From positions 1,612,001 through 1,676,000 of the forward strand of contig NC_004917.1 in the NCBI RefSeq assembly GCF_000007905.1: a stretch of 64,000 nucleotides of DNA, in the 5' to 3' direction. A model generated the notes under the pieces. The model searched no databases and had not been told where the DNA came from. It saw only the letters and a list, made by a program, of their open reading frames with translations. Shown one piece after another: positions 46,777 through 56,185 of this stretch (its first letter is position 1; each line of letters opens with the position of its first letter). Position numbers and translations under genes: made by a program. This DNA is from Helicobacter hepaticus ATCC 51449. Its GTDB lineage: Bacteria; Campylobacterota; Campylobacteria; Campylobacterales; Helicobacteraceae.

Positions 46777-46797
46777 AATGCCCTCCCAAAGTGTTTG

Positions 46798-46812
46798 AGA
46801 ATCTTAGATTCT
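46798..46812. repeat. 15-base perfect palindrome of two AGAWTCT words
   Basis: AGAATCT-T-AGATTCT in the gap between selD and the 230-residue gene. It is two inverted copies of the abundant 7-mer. The one-base centre makes it a tight protein-binding type palindrome or a weak hairpin. Confidence 0.6.
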
Positions 46813-46851
46813 AAAATCGGTGGAAACATATTTTTTTCAAATCAAAGAATC

Positions 46852-47898
46852 TTATCCTAAAACAATAGATGTTTCTGTTTTAGGTATGATTTCACCGATA
46901 ACATTTGCGTGTATGATACCTGCTTTGTGTAATTCATCAACAAATAATTTTGCTTGATTAAAAGGAAGTGCAAAGAGGAGACCACCAGAAGTTTGTGCAT
47001 CATAATAAAAAATATCATCTTCAAGTGTGCATTGTATCTGCACTTGAGATTGTAAAGCTTTTTTATTTTCATAAGAGCCACCGGGCACGATACCCATTTG
47101 AGAAAATGATTCTGTCTTGTCAAAAAGTGGGATTTGTTTGGTATAAAAAAGTATGCTTTTTTCATTTTGATTTTTTATACCTCCACACATTTCAAAAGCG
47201 TGTCCAATAAGCCCAAATCCTGTAATATCTGTGCAAGCGTGAATCTCGTAGTTTTGTGCGATACGCGCAGCATAGAGATTGAGCATAGCCATTGATTGAG
47301 TTACTTCAGTTGTTTGGGAGAACATTTGAGCTTTTATAGCAGTGGTAAGAATCCCGCTACCAAGAGGCTTTGTTAATACAAGCATATCGCCGATGTATCC
47401 AGTGTGATTGCGCCACAAACGATTCTTGTGTGCTATGCCATTGACAGCTAAGCCATATTTTTGTTCTTTATCTTTAATAGTATGTCCGCCAAGAAGTAAT
47501 GCGTTAGATTCTGTAATTTTGTTTAACCCACCTTTTAAAATAGCATTTGCTACCGCACTATCAAAATGTGTATTATCCCACATAAGCAAGTTAAGCGCAC
47601 TCTTGACCTCACCTCCCATTGCAAAAATATCACTTAGAGCATTAGCTGCAGCGATTTGTCCATAAAGATATGGGTCATCAACCACAGGTGTGATAAAATC
47701 CACACTTGAAAGCATAGCGTATTCATCATTTGGTGCATAGAGCATTGCACCGCAATCTTCATTGCTTTCAAATCCTGCAATGAGCAAAGAGTTTGGTTTT
47801 TGGGTAAGCTGGCTAGAGATTTGTGCGAGGTCTGACAGACCTACTTTAGCTGCTCAACCTGCGCATTGAATATGCTTTGTAAGCTGGTAATCTGCCAT
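46852..47898 (-). CDS. selD: Selenide, water dikinase, itself a selenoprotein (in-frame UGA = Sec15)
   Basis: Makes selenophosphate from selenide and ATP for selenocysteine synthesis. The plain open frame starts only at 47787 and lacks the N-terminus. Extending upstream past one in-frame TGA (47854-47856) gives MADYQLTKHIQCAG-U-AAKVGLSDLAQ, where UGA stands at the family's catalytic Cys/Sec (Cys17 in E. coli). ATG 47898, 9 bases after the yedF stop, yields 348 residues, normal for SelD. VDFITPVVDDPYLYGQIAAANALSD, LLGGHTIKD and a C-terminal GGLLFALP are family motifs. A SECIS-like hairpin follows the UGA. Known SelD selenoproteins include that of Haemophilus influenzae. Confidence 0.94.
47828..47842 (-). 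promoter_or_regulatory. SECIS-like hairpin downstream of the selD UGA
   Basis: In the selD mRNA, 11 nt after the UGA, AGGUCU-GUC-AGACCU forms a perfect 6-bp stem with a small G/U-containing loop. The UGA-to-loop distance of 17 nt lies within the range accepted for bacterial SECIS elements, and a loop G among the first two positions is what SelB needs. Confidence 0.82.
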
Positions 47899-47907
47899 AT
47901 AATTATC

Positions 47908-48522
47908 CTAAAGTGAAATGAGGCTATCGGCAAGAAGCATATTTTGCACACCTTGAATAGCATTGCCTATCATACCAACCTTGAGTCGTTCTGTAAGCGA
48001 AAAATAACTTAAACACGAACCACACGAATAAACTTCAACTCCTTGTTTTTCAAGCTCTTTGAGCACTTCCACAATTTCAGTATTATCCACTTCTTTGTTA
48101 TCAGTAGTGAGTAAAACCCCACGATTAACAAAAAAAATCTTTTGTGGGAGTATATCGGTTTGAAGAAGAGATTTAATAAAGCCATTAATAAGCATACCTC
48201 CAAGTTCCCCTTCACCTACGCGATCATTTTTAATAAGCATCATTTTAGGGATTATTTTGTCCTTATGTGCATTTTGCTTACTTGCTTTACCTTTGAGGAT
48301 AATCATAAATTGCTCATCGCGTCCAAAACCTACTTCAAACTCAAAACCTTCAGTATTTAAAAAACGCATAAGATTTTCTTTAGAAGAGGGTGAATTGCCA
48401 ATTATTTCATAGTTATGAAGCTTTAGAGTATGTTCATTAATGCCCAAAAGTGCTTTTTTTGCTTTTAAAACTGGCTCTGGACAGGGTAAATCTCGCACAT
48501 CAATTTGTATAGTGTTGTTCAT
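47908..48522 (-). CDS. yedF: YedF-type selenium metabolism protein (TusA-like plus DsrE-like)
   Basis: 204 residues. The N-terminal TusA/SirA fold has DVRDLPCPEPVLKAKKAL with its reactive Cys; the C-terminal half (about 100-204) is DsrE-like with another Cys pair in VYSCGSCLSYF. This two-domain form is the one found beside selD in many bacteria and is thought to carry selenium or sulfur as a persulfide/perselenide. ATG 48522 with AAGGA upstream is preferred to 48582. selD follows 9 bases later. Confidence 0.87.
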   Translation of the reverse strand: MNNTIQIDVRDLPCPEPVLKAKKALLGINEHTLKLHNYEIIGNSPSSKENLMRFLNTEGFEFEVGFGRDEQFMIILKGKASKQNAHKDKIIPKMMLIKNDRVGEGELGGMLINGFIKSLLQTDILPQKIFFVNRGVLLTTDNKEVDNTEIVEVLKELEKQGVEVYSCGSCLSYFSLTERLKVGMIGNAIQGVQNMLLADSLISL

Positions 48523-48550
48523 TCGTGAATCCTTAAAGTAAGCCTTTATT

Positions 48551-48579
48551 ATAGAATCATCATTAATCAAAGATTCTAT
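48551..48579. repeat. Inverted repeat ATAGAATC / GATTCTAT upstream of yedF
   Basis: 8-base arms separated by 13 bases, in the promoter-side gap between acnB and yedF. Again built on the AGAWTCT word. Could be an acnB terminator, an operator for yedF-selD, or part of the genome-wide word. Confidence 0.45.
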
Positions 48580-48704
48580 CAAATTGGATTTTACAAATCC
48601 CTAAAAAATGAAATAATATATTTTTACGAATTAAAGTCCCTTTAAAAGCTTTAGATTCACTTATTGATGCCTTGTTTTTTGAAAATAAATGTAGCAAGCC
48701 CTGC

Positions 48705-51284
48705 CTAGAGGGCGAAGTCTTGCATAAGGTGGAAGTTGAGATAAGTATAGATATTGTTTTTCTTATCATCAATCTTTTTAGGAGCAATTTCAAGATACTC
48801 TTGTGCGCTTGGAAGTCTTCCAAGCATTGCACATACACCGCCAAGTTCAGCACTTCCTAGATAAACTTGTGCTCCTTTACCCATACGATTATCAAAATTA
48901 CGAGTTGAGGTGGAGAATACTACCGCATTATCACGGACACGAGCTTGATTACCCATACACAAGCTACAACCTGGTGCTTCTAATCTTGCTCCTGCTGCAC
49001 CAAAAAGCGAGAAATATCCTTCTTTGGTAAGCTGTTTTTCGTCCATTTTTGTGGGAGGTGCTATCCAAATTTGCGTCTTGCTCTGTCCTTCATTTTTAAC
49101 AATTTCTCCAAATGCTCTAAAGTGTCCAATATTTGTCATACAGCTTCCAATAAATACTTCGTCAATGTTTTTTGGACGTTTAGAATCAGCGTGAATCTCA
49201 CTCAAAGTTGCTACATCATCGGGGTCGTTAGGACAAGCCAAAATTGGCTCTTTAATCTCAGCAAGGTCAATCTCAATAATAGCAGCATATTCAGCATCGC
49301 TATCTGGCTCTAAAAGCACAGGGTTTGCAATCCATTCTTTCATCTTATCAGCTCTGCGTTGCAATGTTTTTGCATCTTGATAACCTTGAACAATCATAGA
49401 TTCTATAAGCTTGATATTTGAGCTTAAGTATTCGATAATGGGTTCTTTATTAAGACGCACACTACACGCAGCTGCGCTTCTTTCGGCACTTGCATCACTA
49501 AGCTCAAAGGCTTGCTCTACTTTTAAGTCTCCCAAACCTTCAATTTCAAGAATCCGCCCACTAAAGATATTTTTTTTACCCTTTTTTTCAACGGTTAAAA
49601 GCCCTTGTTTAATTGCATAATAAGGAATTGCATTAACTAAATCCCGCAAGGTTATACCCGGATTAAGCTTACCTTTAAATCTCACAAGTACAGATTCTGG
49701 CATATCAAGAGGCATAGAACCTGTAACTGCCGCAAAAGCAATTAAGCCACTTCCTGCAGGAAAGCTAATACCAATAGGGAATCTTGTATGAGAATCCCCA
49801 CCTGTACCAACTGTATCAGGCAAACACATACGATTAAGCCACGAATGAATAACGCCATCTTTTGGTCGTAATGCTACACCGCCGCGTTCAGAGATAAAGT
49901 TTGGTAAAGTCGCGTGCAAACTTACATCCGCTGATTTTGGATAAGCTGCGGTATGACAGAAACTTTGAAGCACAAAATCTGCGCCAAAACTTAGTGCGGC
50001 GAGTTCTTTAATTTCATCACGTGTCATTGCACCTGTAGTATCTTGGCTACCAACAGTTGTCGTTTTTGGCTCACAATAGCTTCCCGGACGCACACCTTCT
50101 ACTCCACAAGCGCGTCCTACCATTTTTTGTGCTAGAGTATAGCCTTTTGTGCTTTGAGCAGGCTGTTTGGCTTCCTTGAAGACATCACTTTTACCGAGTT
50201 TAAGATATTCTCTTGCTCTAGCACTTAATCCTCTACCAATAATAAGGGGAATTCTACCCCCGGAGCGAATCTCATCAGCCAAAGTTATAGGATTTAACTT
50301 GAAAGTTGCTACAATTTTTCCTTCTTTAATAATTTCCCCTTTGAGTGTGTCAATCTCAATAATATCGCCATCTTTAAGCTCGCTCACATCAGCAACAATG
50401 GGAAGCGCACCACTATCTTCACAAGTATTAAAGAATATAGGAGCAATGACGCTTCCAATAACGATACCACCACTTTTTTTATTAGGTATAAATGGTATCT
50501 CTTTTCCAAAATGCCACATAATAGAGTTACAAGCAGATTTACGGCTACTTCCTGTGCCAACGACATCACCTACATACGCTACAACAGCATTATTTTGAGC
50601 TGCTTTTTGTTTTGCAGATTCTATACGTTGCTCAAAATTTTCAATTCGGCTCTTAAGCATAGCCTTAGCGTGCAGAGGAATATCACTTCGTGTGAAAGCA
50701 TCACCAGCTGGGCTTAAATCGTCCGTATTTGTTTCGCCATCTACTTTAAATACGCATACTTTAATTTTTTCTTTTAAGCCTTCTTTATTTTTAAACCATT
50801 CTGCTTCAGCCCAAGAATGGATAATTTCTTGAGCAAGAGGTGTATTAAGTGCAGCGATTTTTTCAAAATTATCATAGATTAAAAGTGTATGTTTGAGAGC
50901 ATTAGCACAAGCTTTTGCAAGCGCATTGTCATTAAGAGAAAGTCCCTCAATAAGTGGTGCTACATTATAGCCTCCAAGCATCGTGCCTAGATAAGTTACA
51001 GCCTCGTTGGGAGTAAATCCCCAATCCTGTTTGTTTTTTAAGAGTATTTCTCCTAAAAATGCTGCCTTTAATTTAGCAGAAGCATCTACGCCCGGACTTA
51101 CTCTATGTATAAGTAATTCTTTGGCAAATGTTTTTTGCTCAGAGCTTATGCTTGTATCCTTGCACATATCAATTGCACTTTGTGTTTGTGTTGTGTTAAG
51201 AGGTAGGGGTGGGATACCCTGTGCATCACGCTCACTTACGTGTGCTTTGTAGTCTTTAATGAATTGTTCAAACTCTTCCCTCAT
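48705..51284 (-). CDS. acnB: Aconitate hydratase B
   Basis: TCA-cycle aconitase with a 4Fe-4S cluster and known iron-responsive RNA binding in its apo form. N-terminal HEAT-like domain, swivel domain with [12 protein letters not shown], then the catalytic domains. Cluster cysteines are in [16 protein letters not shown] and [12 protein letters not shown]. 859 residues is usual for AcnB. Confidence 0.96.
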   Translation of the reverse strand: MREEFEQFIKDYKAHVSERDAQGIPPLPLNTTQTQSAIDMCKDTSISSEQKTFAKELLIHRVSPGVDASAKLKAAFLGEILLKNKQDWGFTPNEAVTYLGTMLGGYNVAPLIEGLSLNDNALAKACANALKHTLLIYDNFEKIAALNTPLAQEIIHSWAEAEWFKNKEGLKEKIKVCVFKVDGETNTDDLSPAGDAFTRSDIPLHAKAMLKSRIENFEQRIESAKQKAAQNNAVVAYVGDVVGTGSSRKSACNSIMWHFGKEIPFIPNKKSGGIVIGSVIAPIFFNTCEDSGALPIVADVSELKDGDIIEIDTLKGEIIKEGKIVATFKLNPITLADEIRSGGRIPLIIGRGLSARAREYLKLGKSDVFKEAKQPAQSTKGYTLAQKMVGRACGVEGVRPGSYCEPKTTTVGSQDTTGAMTRDEIKELAALSFGADFVLQSFCHTAAYPKSADVSLHATLPNFISERGGVALRPKDGVIHSWLNRMCLPDTVGTGGDSHTRFPIGISFPAGSGLIAFAAVTGSMPLDMPESVLVRFKGKLNPGITLRDLVNAIPYYAIKQGLLTVEKKGKKNIFSGRILEIEGLGDLKVEQAFELSDASAERSAAACSVRLNKEPIIEYLSSNIKLIESMIVQGYQDAKTLQRRADKMKEWIANPVLLEPDSDAEYAAIIEIDLAEIKEPILACPNDPDDVATLSEIHADSKRPKNIDEVFIGSCMTNIGHFRAFGEIVKNEGQSKTQIWIAPPTKMDEKQLTKEGYFSLFGAAGARLEAPGCSLCMGNQARVRDNAVVFSTSTRNFDNRMGKGAQVYLGSAELGGVCAMLGRLPSAQEYLEIAPKKIDDKKNNIYTYLNFHLMQDFAL

Positions 51285-51332
51285 TGTGTTCTCCTTGCTA
51301 CTTAAAATTTTGTTATAGAAACCAAAACCCTG

Positions 51333-51363
51333 TATAATGGTTTGCTCTTAAATATTGTATAAT
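51333..51363 (+). promoter_or_regulatory. Two -10 boxes before the 78-residue ORF
   Basis: TATAAT at 51333-51338 and again at 51358-51363, both preceded by TG, lie 29 and more bases before the small ORF. They support a transcript covering the small ORF and the cysteine-desulfurase-like gene. Confidence 0.5.
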
Positions 51364-51391
51364 AAAAATCCTAAATAAGAAGGAAAGTAAA

Positions 51392-51628
51392 GTGAAAGTT
51401 ATCCAAAAGATTACCTCAAAACTTCCCATTTATATATTTTTTATTTTTAAAATTCTTTATATTTATACCTACAATAGTTTTATAACAATGTTTTTGCAAG
51501 CACAGGTAAGAGATTGTATATATCATTATACACATATGTGCAAAAAGATACATAAAGTAACAGCTTGTAGAAGATTGCATAAAAAGGCAAAAATAAAATT
51601 TCATACAATTTCTTTAGAAGGAAAGTAA
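51392..51628 (+). CDS. Candidate small membrane protein coupled to the next gene
   Basis: A 78-codon ORF with GTG start after a strong AAGAAGGAAAGTAAA site. Its TAA overlaps the ATG of the next gene (TAATG). The product has one hydrophobic segment (about 11-35, KLPIYIFFIFKILYIYTYNS) and a very basic, Cys/His-containing tail (CIYHYTHMCKKIHK, CRRLHKKAKIKF). Promoter, ribosome site and coupling argue for a real gene; the AT-rich, Ile/Tyr/Lys-rich composition is the main reason for doubt. Confidence 0.45.
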   Translation: MKVIQKITSKLPIYIFFIFKILYIYTYNSFITMFLQAQVRDCIYHYTHMCKKIHKVTACRRLHKKAKIKFHTISLEGK

Positions 51629-53055
51629 TGGCTCTTTTGCATACGCATTCAAAGGTTGTTAAACTCATTCGTCATTTTTTTACACCTTTACTTGATAGTC
51701 GCTATGATAAGCTTTCGCAACTTCGTTCAAATACTATTTTGGATTCTAAACATTATTATTTTGACTTCACAGCTTCCGGTCTTGCTTATAAGATAATCAA
51801 CAAACGTATAGAATCTATTTTACCCTATTATGCTAATACACATTCTTATATAGCCTCTAATGCTGCTCTAATGAGCGGACTTTATGCAGAGGCAAAGGAG
51901 AGTATTTCCTATTCAATCGGGCTTAATAAAGATTTTATACTCATCGCTGGGGGTAGTGGAGCGAGTTTTAGTATTAAAAAATTTCAAGAGATTATGGGGA
52001 TTTATGCGCCTCCACGCAGTTTATCACATTTACAACATTTAAATAAAAATCTTTCTTCCACGCCAAAACTTACTTTGCTTCAACAACTTAAAGATTATGA
52101 TGCACACACGCATACATTAAATTTCCCTCAAATTATTATAAGTGGGTTTGAACATCATTCTAATGAAATAAGTTACCGACAAGGGCTTTGTCATATTCAT
52201 AAAATTGCTTTTGATATAGAAGGATTACCTGATATAAAGCATTTAGAAGAGATTTTGCAAAAGATAAAAAAAGAAAATAAGCACAGCACGATTATTGCTT
52301 CTTTAAGCGCAGCGTCTAATGTTACAGGGATTCTCACACCATTAGAATCTTGTATAGCATTACTTAGACGCTATGGAGCTATTATTGCGCTTGATATGGC
52401 AAGCTCATCGGCTTATATGCAAGTAGATTGTGCTGATTTTGATGTGGCATTTCTTGCACCGCATAAGCTTTTGGGTGGTGTAGGCGCGTGTGGAATCTTG
52501 GCAATAAGAAAATCTTTACTTGATGCACAGATTCCTCCAAGTTTTGCTGGTGGAGGTGTGATTAAATATGCCAATGATACGACACATTGCTTCATTGATG
52601 ATATAGCTTTGCGTGAAGAAGCGGGTACTCCACCTATTTTAGGCTTACTCTATGCAGCATTAGCCTATCAATTACGCAATGAAATAGGGTTAGAATGGAT
52701 TAAACGAAGAGAGAATATTCTCACTCAAGCCTTTTTATATGAATTACAAAAAATCCCAGCTGTAAGTATTTATGGAGATTTATCAAAAGAAAGATTAGGT
52801 ATAGTGAGCTTTAATATTGGTTCAATTTCACCACTTGATTTATGTGCGCTTTTGAGTAAAAAATTTGGCATACAAACTCGTGCAGGGTGTAGTTGTGCGG
52901 GTCCTTATGGACATTATCTTATACCTGATGGTAGCTATGAGAAAAAGCCAATGTGGCTACGAGTAAGTATCCATTATACCCACACGATAAAGGATATAGA
53001 ATATCTCATTGATGCAATTAAGACTTGTGTGAAAATATTAAGAGGCTCATTTTAG
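51628..53055 (+). CDS. Cysteine desulfurase / selenocysteine lyase-like PLP enzyme
   Basis: 475 residues of the class V aminotransferase fold. PLP lysine in FLAPHKLLGGVGACG; candidate catalytic cysteines in TRAGCSCAGPYGHYL. YYFDFTASGLAYKII replaces the usual YLDNAAT start, and an extra N-terminal stretch makes it longer than SufS. The nearest H. pylori relative I recall is the NifS-like HP0405. Being 3.7 kb from yedF-selD, a role in selenium or sulfur trafficking is possible but inferred. Translation is coupled to the small upstream ORF. Confidence 0.72.
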   Translation: MALLHTHSKVVKLIRHFFTPLLDSRYDKLSQLRSNTILDSKHYYFDFTASGLAYKIINKRIESILPYYANTHSYIASNAALMSGLYAEAKESISYSIGLNKDFILIAGGSGASFSIKKFQEIMGIYAPPRSLSHLQHLNKNLSSTPKLTLLQQLKDYDAHTHTLNFPQIIISGFEHHSNEISYRQGLCHIHKIAFDIEGLPDIKHLEEILQKIKKENKHSTIIASLSAASNVTGILTPLESCIALLRRYGAIIALDMASSSAYMQVDCADFDVAFLAPHKLLGGVGACGILAIRKSLLDAQIPPSFAGGGVIKYANDTTHCFIDDIALREEAGTPPILGLLYAALAYQLRNEIGLEWIKRRENILTQAFLYELQKIPAVSIYGDLSKERLGIVSFNIGSISPLDLCALLSKKFGIQTRAGCSCAGPYGHYLIPDGSYEKKPMWLRVSIHYTHTIKDIEYLIDAIKTCVKILRGSF

Positions 53056-53127
53056 ATTCTATAAGTTAAGCCTTTTTTTGGCTTTCCCTACTTCTCAAGT
53101 AGTGCATATAAAAGAATGGCTATAAAC

Positions 53128-53147
53128 CCAAAGCCTACAGGCTTTGG
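53128..53147. terminator. Hairpin at the htpG 3' end
   Basis: Perfect 8-bp stem CCAAAGCC / GGCTTTGG with a TACA loop, overlapping the htpG stop codon (53135-53137). A second small hairpin, AAGCC-T7-GGCTT, lies at 53068-53086 near the end of the convergent gene. Together they probably serve both converging transcripts. Confidence 0.55.
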
Positions 53148-54991
53148 AGTAAAAGGCTATTAAGTTCTGTATTAAAGTCTTTAGCATTTTTTAATGTGCT
53201 ACCTTCAAGAATGAGGGCAGCCCCAAAAAGTAACAAAGCACTTTGTTTGATTTTATCCTCTTGTGCGGTTTTAAGTTTTTCAAAAAGAGGGTGTGTGATA
53301 TTAAGTTGAAGTATAGGTTTAGTTTCTGGCACTTTTTGCCCCATTTGTGCCATAAGATTTGCCATCATAGGATTATTATCTTCTTTAATAAGTGTAAGTG
53401 GTGCATCACCAAGACTTGAAAGCTTCACTTCAGCAATTTGCTCTCCTAGTGCGTCTTTAAAGCCTTTGATAAGAGGCTCATAAGCATTTTGTGTTGCTTC
53501 ATCAATAGATTCTTCTCCTAATTCTGCAAGAGCTTCTTTGGAATTAATACTCTTAAGCGGCACTTTATCATATTCACCTACCATTGGCATTACTATTGCA
53601 TCAATTTCATCACTTAAAAGTAGCACATCAAAGCCTTTTTGTGCAAATTTTTCAAGTAAAGGAGCATTTTTAAGTGCGTCTTTATTTTCACCAAGCATAT
53701 AATAAATACTTTTTTGCTCATTTCCCATAGACTCTTTATACGCTTTGAGCGAAATATATTCTGATTTAAAGCTATCAAATCTCAATAATTCTAGAATCTT
53801 TTCTTTATTTTCATAATCTCCATACAATCCCTCTTTAAGCACTTTGCCAAATTGTTCATAAAAGGTCTTATAATCTGCCTCATTTTTTGCAATATTGGTA
53901 ATTTCACTTAAGATTTTCTTTGTTGAAGCAGATTTGATATTGGCGAGAATTTTATTTTGTTGGAGGATTTCACGGCTGACATTAAGTGGTAAATCTTCAC
54001 TATCAATGACACCTCGCACAAATCGCAAATATGGAGGCAAAAGCTCTTTATCATCATCGGTAATAAATACACGTTTTACATAGAGTTTCACACCTGATTG
54101 ATAATCCACGCGGAAAAGGTCAAATGGGGCTTTTTGTGGGATATAAAAAAGCGTAGTGTATTCTAAATTACCCTCAACTTTGGTATGAATCCACCGCATA
54201 GGCTCATTATTATCGTGAGAGAGTGTGGCGTAAAATTCCTTATAATCTGTGTCCTTTAGCTCTGCTTTAGGGATTTTCCACAGAGCTTTAGCAGTATTGA
54301 TTTGAGATTGCTTATTTTCTTTTATTTCCTTTTTATTTTCACCTTCACCTTCAAATTTTGATTCCACAAATGCAAGATAAATAGGAAAAGCAATGTGTTC
54401 AGAATATTTATGAATAATGCCTTCAATTTCCCATCGTGAAGCAAAATGAGCATCTTCTTCTCGTAGATAAAGCGTGATTTGTGTCCCTTGAGATTCTTTA
54501 ACACATTCGCCAATCTCATACTCACCTTTGCCTTCACTCACCCAAGCATAGGCTTTTTCCTCTCCTGCTTTTTTGCTTTGCACTACAACACGATGAGCGA
54601 CCATAAAGGCTGAATAAAAACCCACACCAAATTGCCCAATAAGTGCAGAATCTTTCTTTTTATCTCCGCTTAATTGTGAAAGAAAGCTTTTTGTGCCAGA
54701 TTTGGCAATAATACCCAGATGTTCTTTCATATCATTTTCATTCATACCTATACCATTGTCTTCTATGGTAATGGTTTTTTTCTCTTCATCAAAAGAAATA
54801 TCAATGCGTGGCTCAAAAGAAAGAGTTTTAAGATTCTCTTGTGTGAGCGTGAGATATGAGAGCTTATCAAGTGCGTCAGATGCGTTACTGATAAGCTCTC
54901 GTAAAAAAATTTCTTTATGAGAATACAAAGAATGTATCATTAAATCTAAAAGCTGCGTGATTTCGGTTTGAAATTGATGTTTTGTTGCCAT
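53135..54991 (-). CDS. htpG: Chaperone protein HtpG (Hsp90)
   Basis: ATP-dependent cytosolic chaperone. GHKL ATPase domain with LISNASDALDKL, IEDNGIGM and IGQFGVGFYSAFM, then the middle domain with FIPQKAPFDLF-like YIPQKAPFDLFRVD and the LPLNVSREILQQNKIL motif, and a C-terminal dimerisation domain. ATG 54991 after AGGAGACATT is preferred to 55027; 618 residues. No CIRCE element seen upstream. Confidence 0.95.
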   Translation of the reverse strand: MATKHQFQTEITQLLDLMIHSLYSHKEIFLRELISNASDALDKLSYLTLTQENLKTLSFEPRIDISFDEEKKTITIEDNGIGMNENDMKEHLGIIAKSGTKSFLSQLSGDKKKDSALIGQFGVGFYSAFMVAHRVVVQSKKAGEEKAYAWVSEGKGEYEIGECVKESQGTQITLYLREEDAHFASRWEIEGIIHKYSEHIAFPIYLAFVESKFEGEGENKKEIKENKQSQINTAKALWKIPKAELKDTDYKEFYATLSHDNNEPMRWIHTKVEGNLEYTTLFYIPQKAPFDLFRVDYQSGVKLYVKRVFITDDDKELLPPYLRFVRGVIDSEDLPLNVSREILQQNKILANIKSASTKKILSEITNIAKNEADYKTFYEQFGKVLKEGLYGDYENKEKILELLRFDSFKSEYISLKAYKESMGNEQKSIYYMLGENKDALKNAPLLEKFAQKGFDVLLLSDEIDAIVMPMVGEYDKVPLKSINSKEALAELGEESIDEATQNAYEPLIKGFKDALGEQIAEVKLSSLGDAPLTLIKEDNNPMMANLMAQMGQKVPETKPILQLNITHPLFEKLKTAQEDKIKQSALLLFGAALILEGSTLKNAKDFNTELNSLLLQSL

Positions 54992-55214
54992 AATGTCTCC
55001 TAACATATAAATTAAAAAAGCAATCATAACAAAAAAAGATTAAAAATTTATAAAGTTGATATAAGTAGAATAAACTTTAATGAGTGTATATATATAAAAA
55101 AAATTATGATTTTATCTGTAATATTCTGCTTATATAGTTTAATATAGTATTATTTTATAAAATGAGTTTAAGAAAATAATATTAATGTTATTTTGCTATA
55201 AAGGCATATTATTA

Positions 55215-56099
55215 ATGAAGTTATTTGAAAAAGTTTATATAGAGCTAAGTGATTATTGCGCTCTCTCTTGTGGATTCTGCCCAAGCCATACGCTCTCTAA
55301 AAGGCGTGGCACAATGGATTTAAAACTTTTTGAATCTATATGCGCGCAGATTCAAGGCAAAACACGAAGAGTGCATTTGCATTTGTTAGGCGATCCTTTA
55401 AGCGTGCAACATTTTGAAATGTATGTAAAAATACTTAGAAAGTATCATTTAAAAGTAGATTTGGTAACTACAGGATTATTTTTACGCAAAAAGCATTTTG
55501 AATTACTTTTAAATGAACCATTTGTGCAAGTTTCATTTTCTCTAAGTGCATTTTTAGCAAATCCTCATCAATTCAAAAAGGCACATTTAAAGCGTATTTT
55601 AGATTTTTGTGCCTTTAATATACATTCTCAATCACCTATTTTTGTGAATTTACGATTTCATAGTAATGATATTTTGCGCCGAGAAAACTATTTTGTGCGA
55701 ATGCTTAATGAAATTGGAGCATATTTTGGTTTTTCTAATATTGATTTGAAGCAAGAGCGTTTAAAGCTTGGAAAAAAAGTATTTCTTAATCCCACACATT
55801 CTTTTGATTGGGAGATTCAAAAAGATACATTTGCACAGCCATATAATATCAATAATAAATCATCTATAAAGCCATTATGTTATGGCGCACAAAAGCAAAT
55901 TGGGATTTTGAGTAATGGAGAACTTGTGCCTTGTTGCATAGATTATAATGCACAGGCAAGTTTTGGAAATTTAAAAGAGCAGAATTTGGCAGATATACTA
56001 GATTCTAAAGCATTTATAGCATTTAGTCTAAATTTGAGACAAGGCAATATACCTTGCGAATTGTGCCAAAAATGTGGATATAGATTAATTTTGCAATAA
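55215..56099 (+). CDS. Radical SAM protein with C-terminal SPASM-like cysteines
   Basis: About 294 residues. The radical SAM cluster motif is in DYCALSCGFCPSH (CxxxCxxC), and the C-terminus has Cys in KPLCYGAQKQIG, LVPCCIDY and CELCQKCGY, the arrangement of a SPASM/auxiliary-cluster domain. Such enzymes modify peptides, sugars or other substrates; the target is unknown and no precursor peptide is evident next to it. ATG 55215 is preferred for domain fit, but 55185 is possible since neither has a strong ribosome site. A 223-base, very AT-rich gap separates it from htpG. Confidence 0.75.
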   Translation: MKLFEKVYIELSDYCALSCGFCPSHTLSKRRGTMDLKLFESICAQIQGKTRRVHLHLLGDPLSVQHFEMYVKILRKYHLKVDLVTTGLFLRKKHFELLLNEPFVQVSFSLSAFLANPHQFKKAHLKRILDFCAFNIHSQSPIFVNLRFHSNDILRRENYFVRMLNEIGAYFGFSNIDLKQERLKLGKKVFLNPTHSFDWEIQKDTFAQPYNINNKSSIKPLCYGAQKQIGILSNGELVPCCIDYNAQASFGNLKEQNLADILDSKAFIAFSLNLRQGNIPCELCQKCGYRLILQ

Positions 56100-56185
56100 T
56101 TATAATTGAAAATGGAATTATTTTTGCTAGAAGTCCTTGAAAGCTAGATTCTAAAAGGAATTAGAAGAGTCACTAAAGGGATTTT

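Noticed and set aside
46852-47787. selD as an N-terminally truncated gene or pseudogene broken by a stop codon
   Set aside because: The stop is a TGA at the exact Sec/Cys site, the upstream frame encodes the missing family N-terminus, and a SECIS-like hairpin follows.
54992-55214. Heat-shock operator (CIRCE) upstream of htpG
   Set aside because: No TTAGCACTC-N9-GAGTGCTAA-like inverted repeat is present in the gap.
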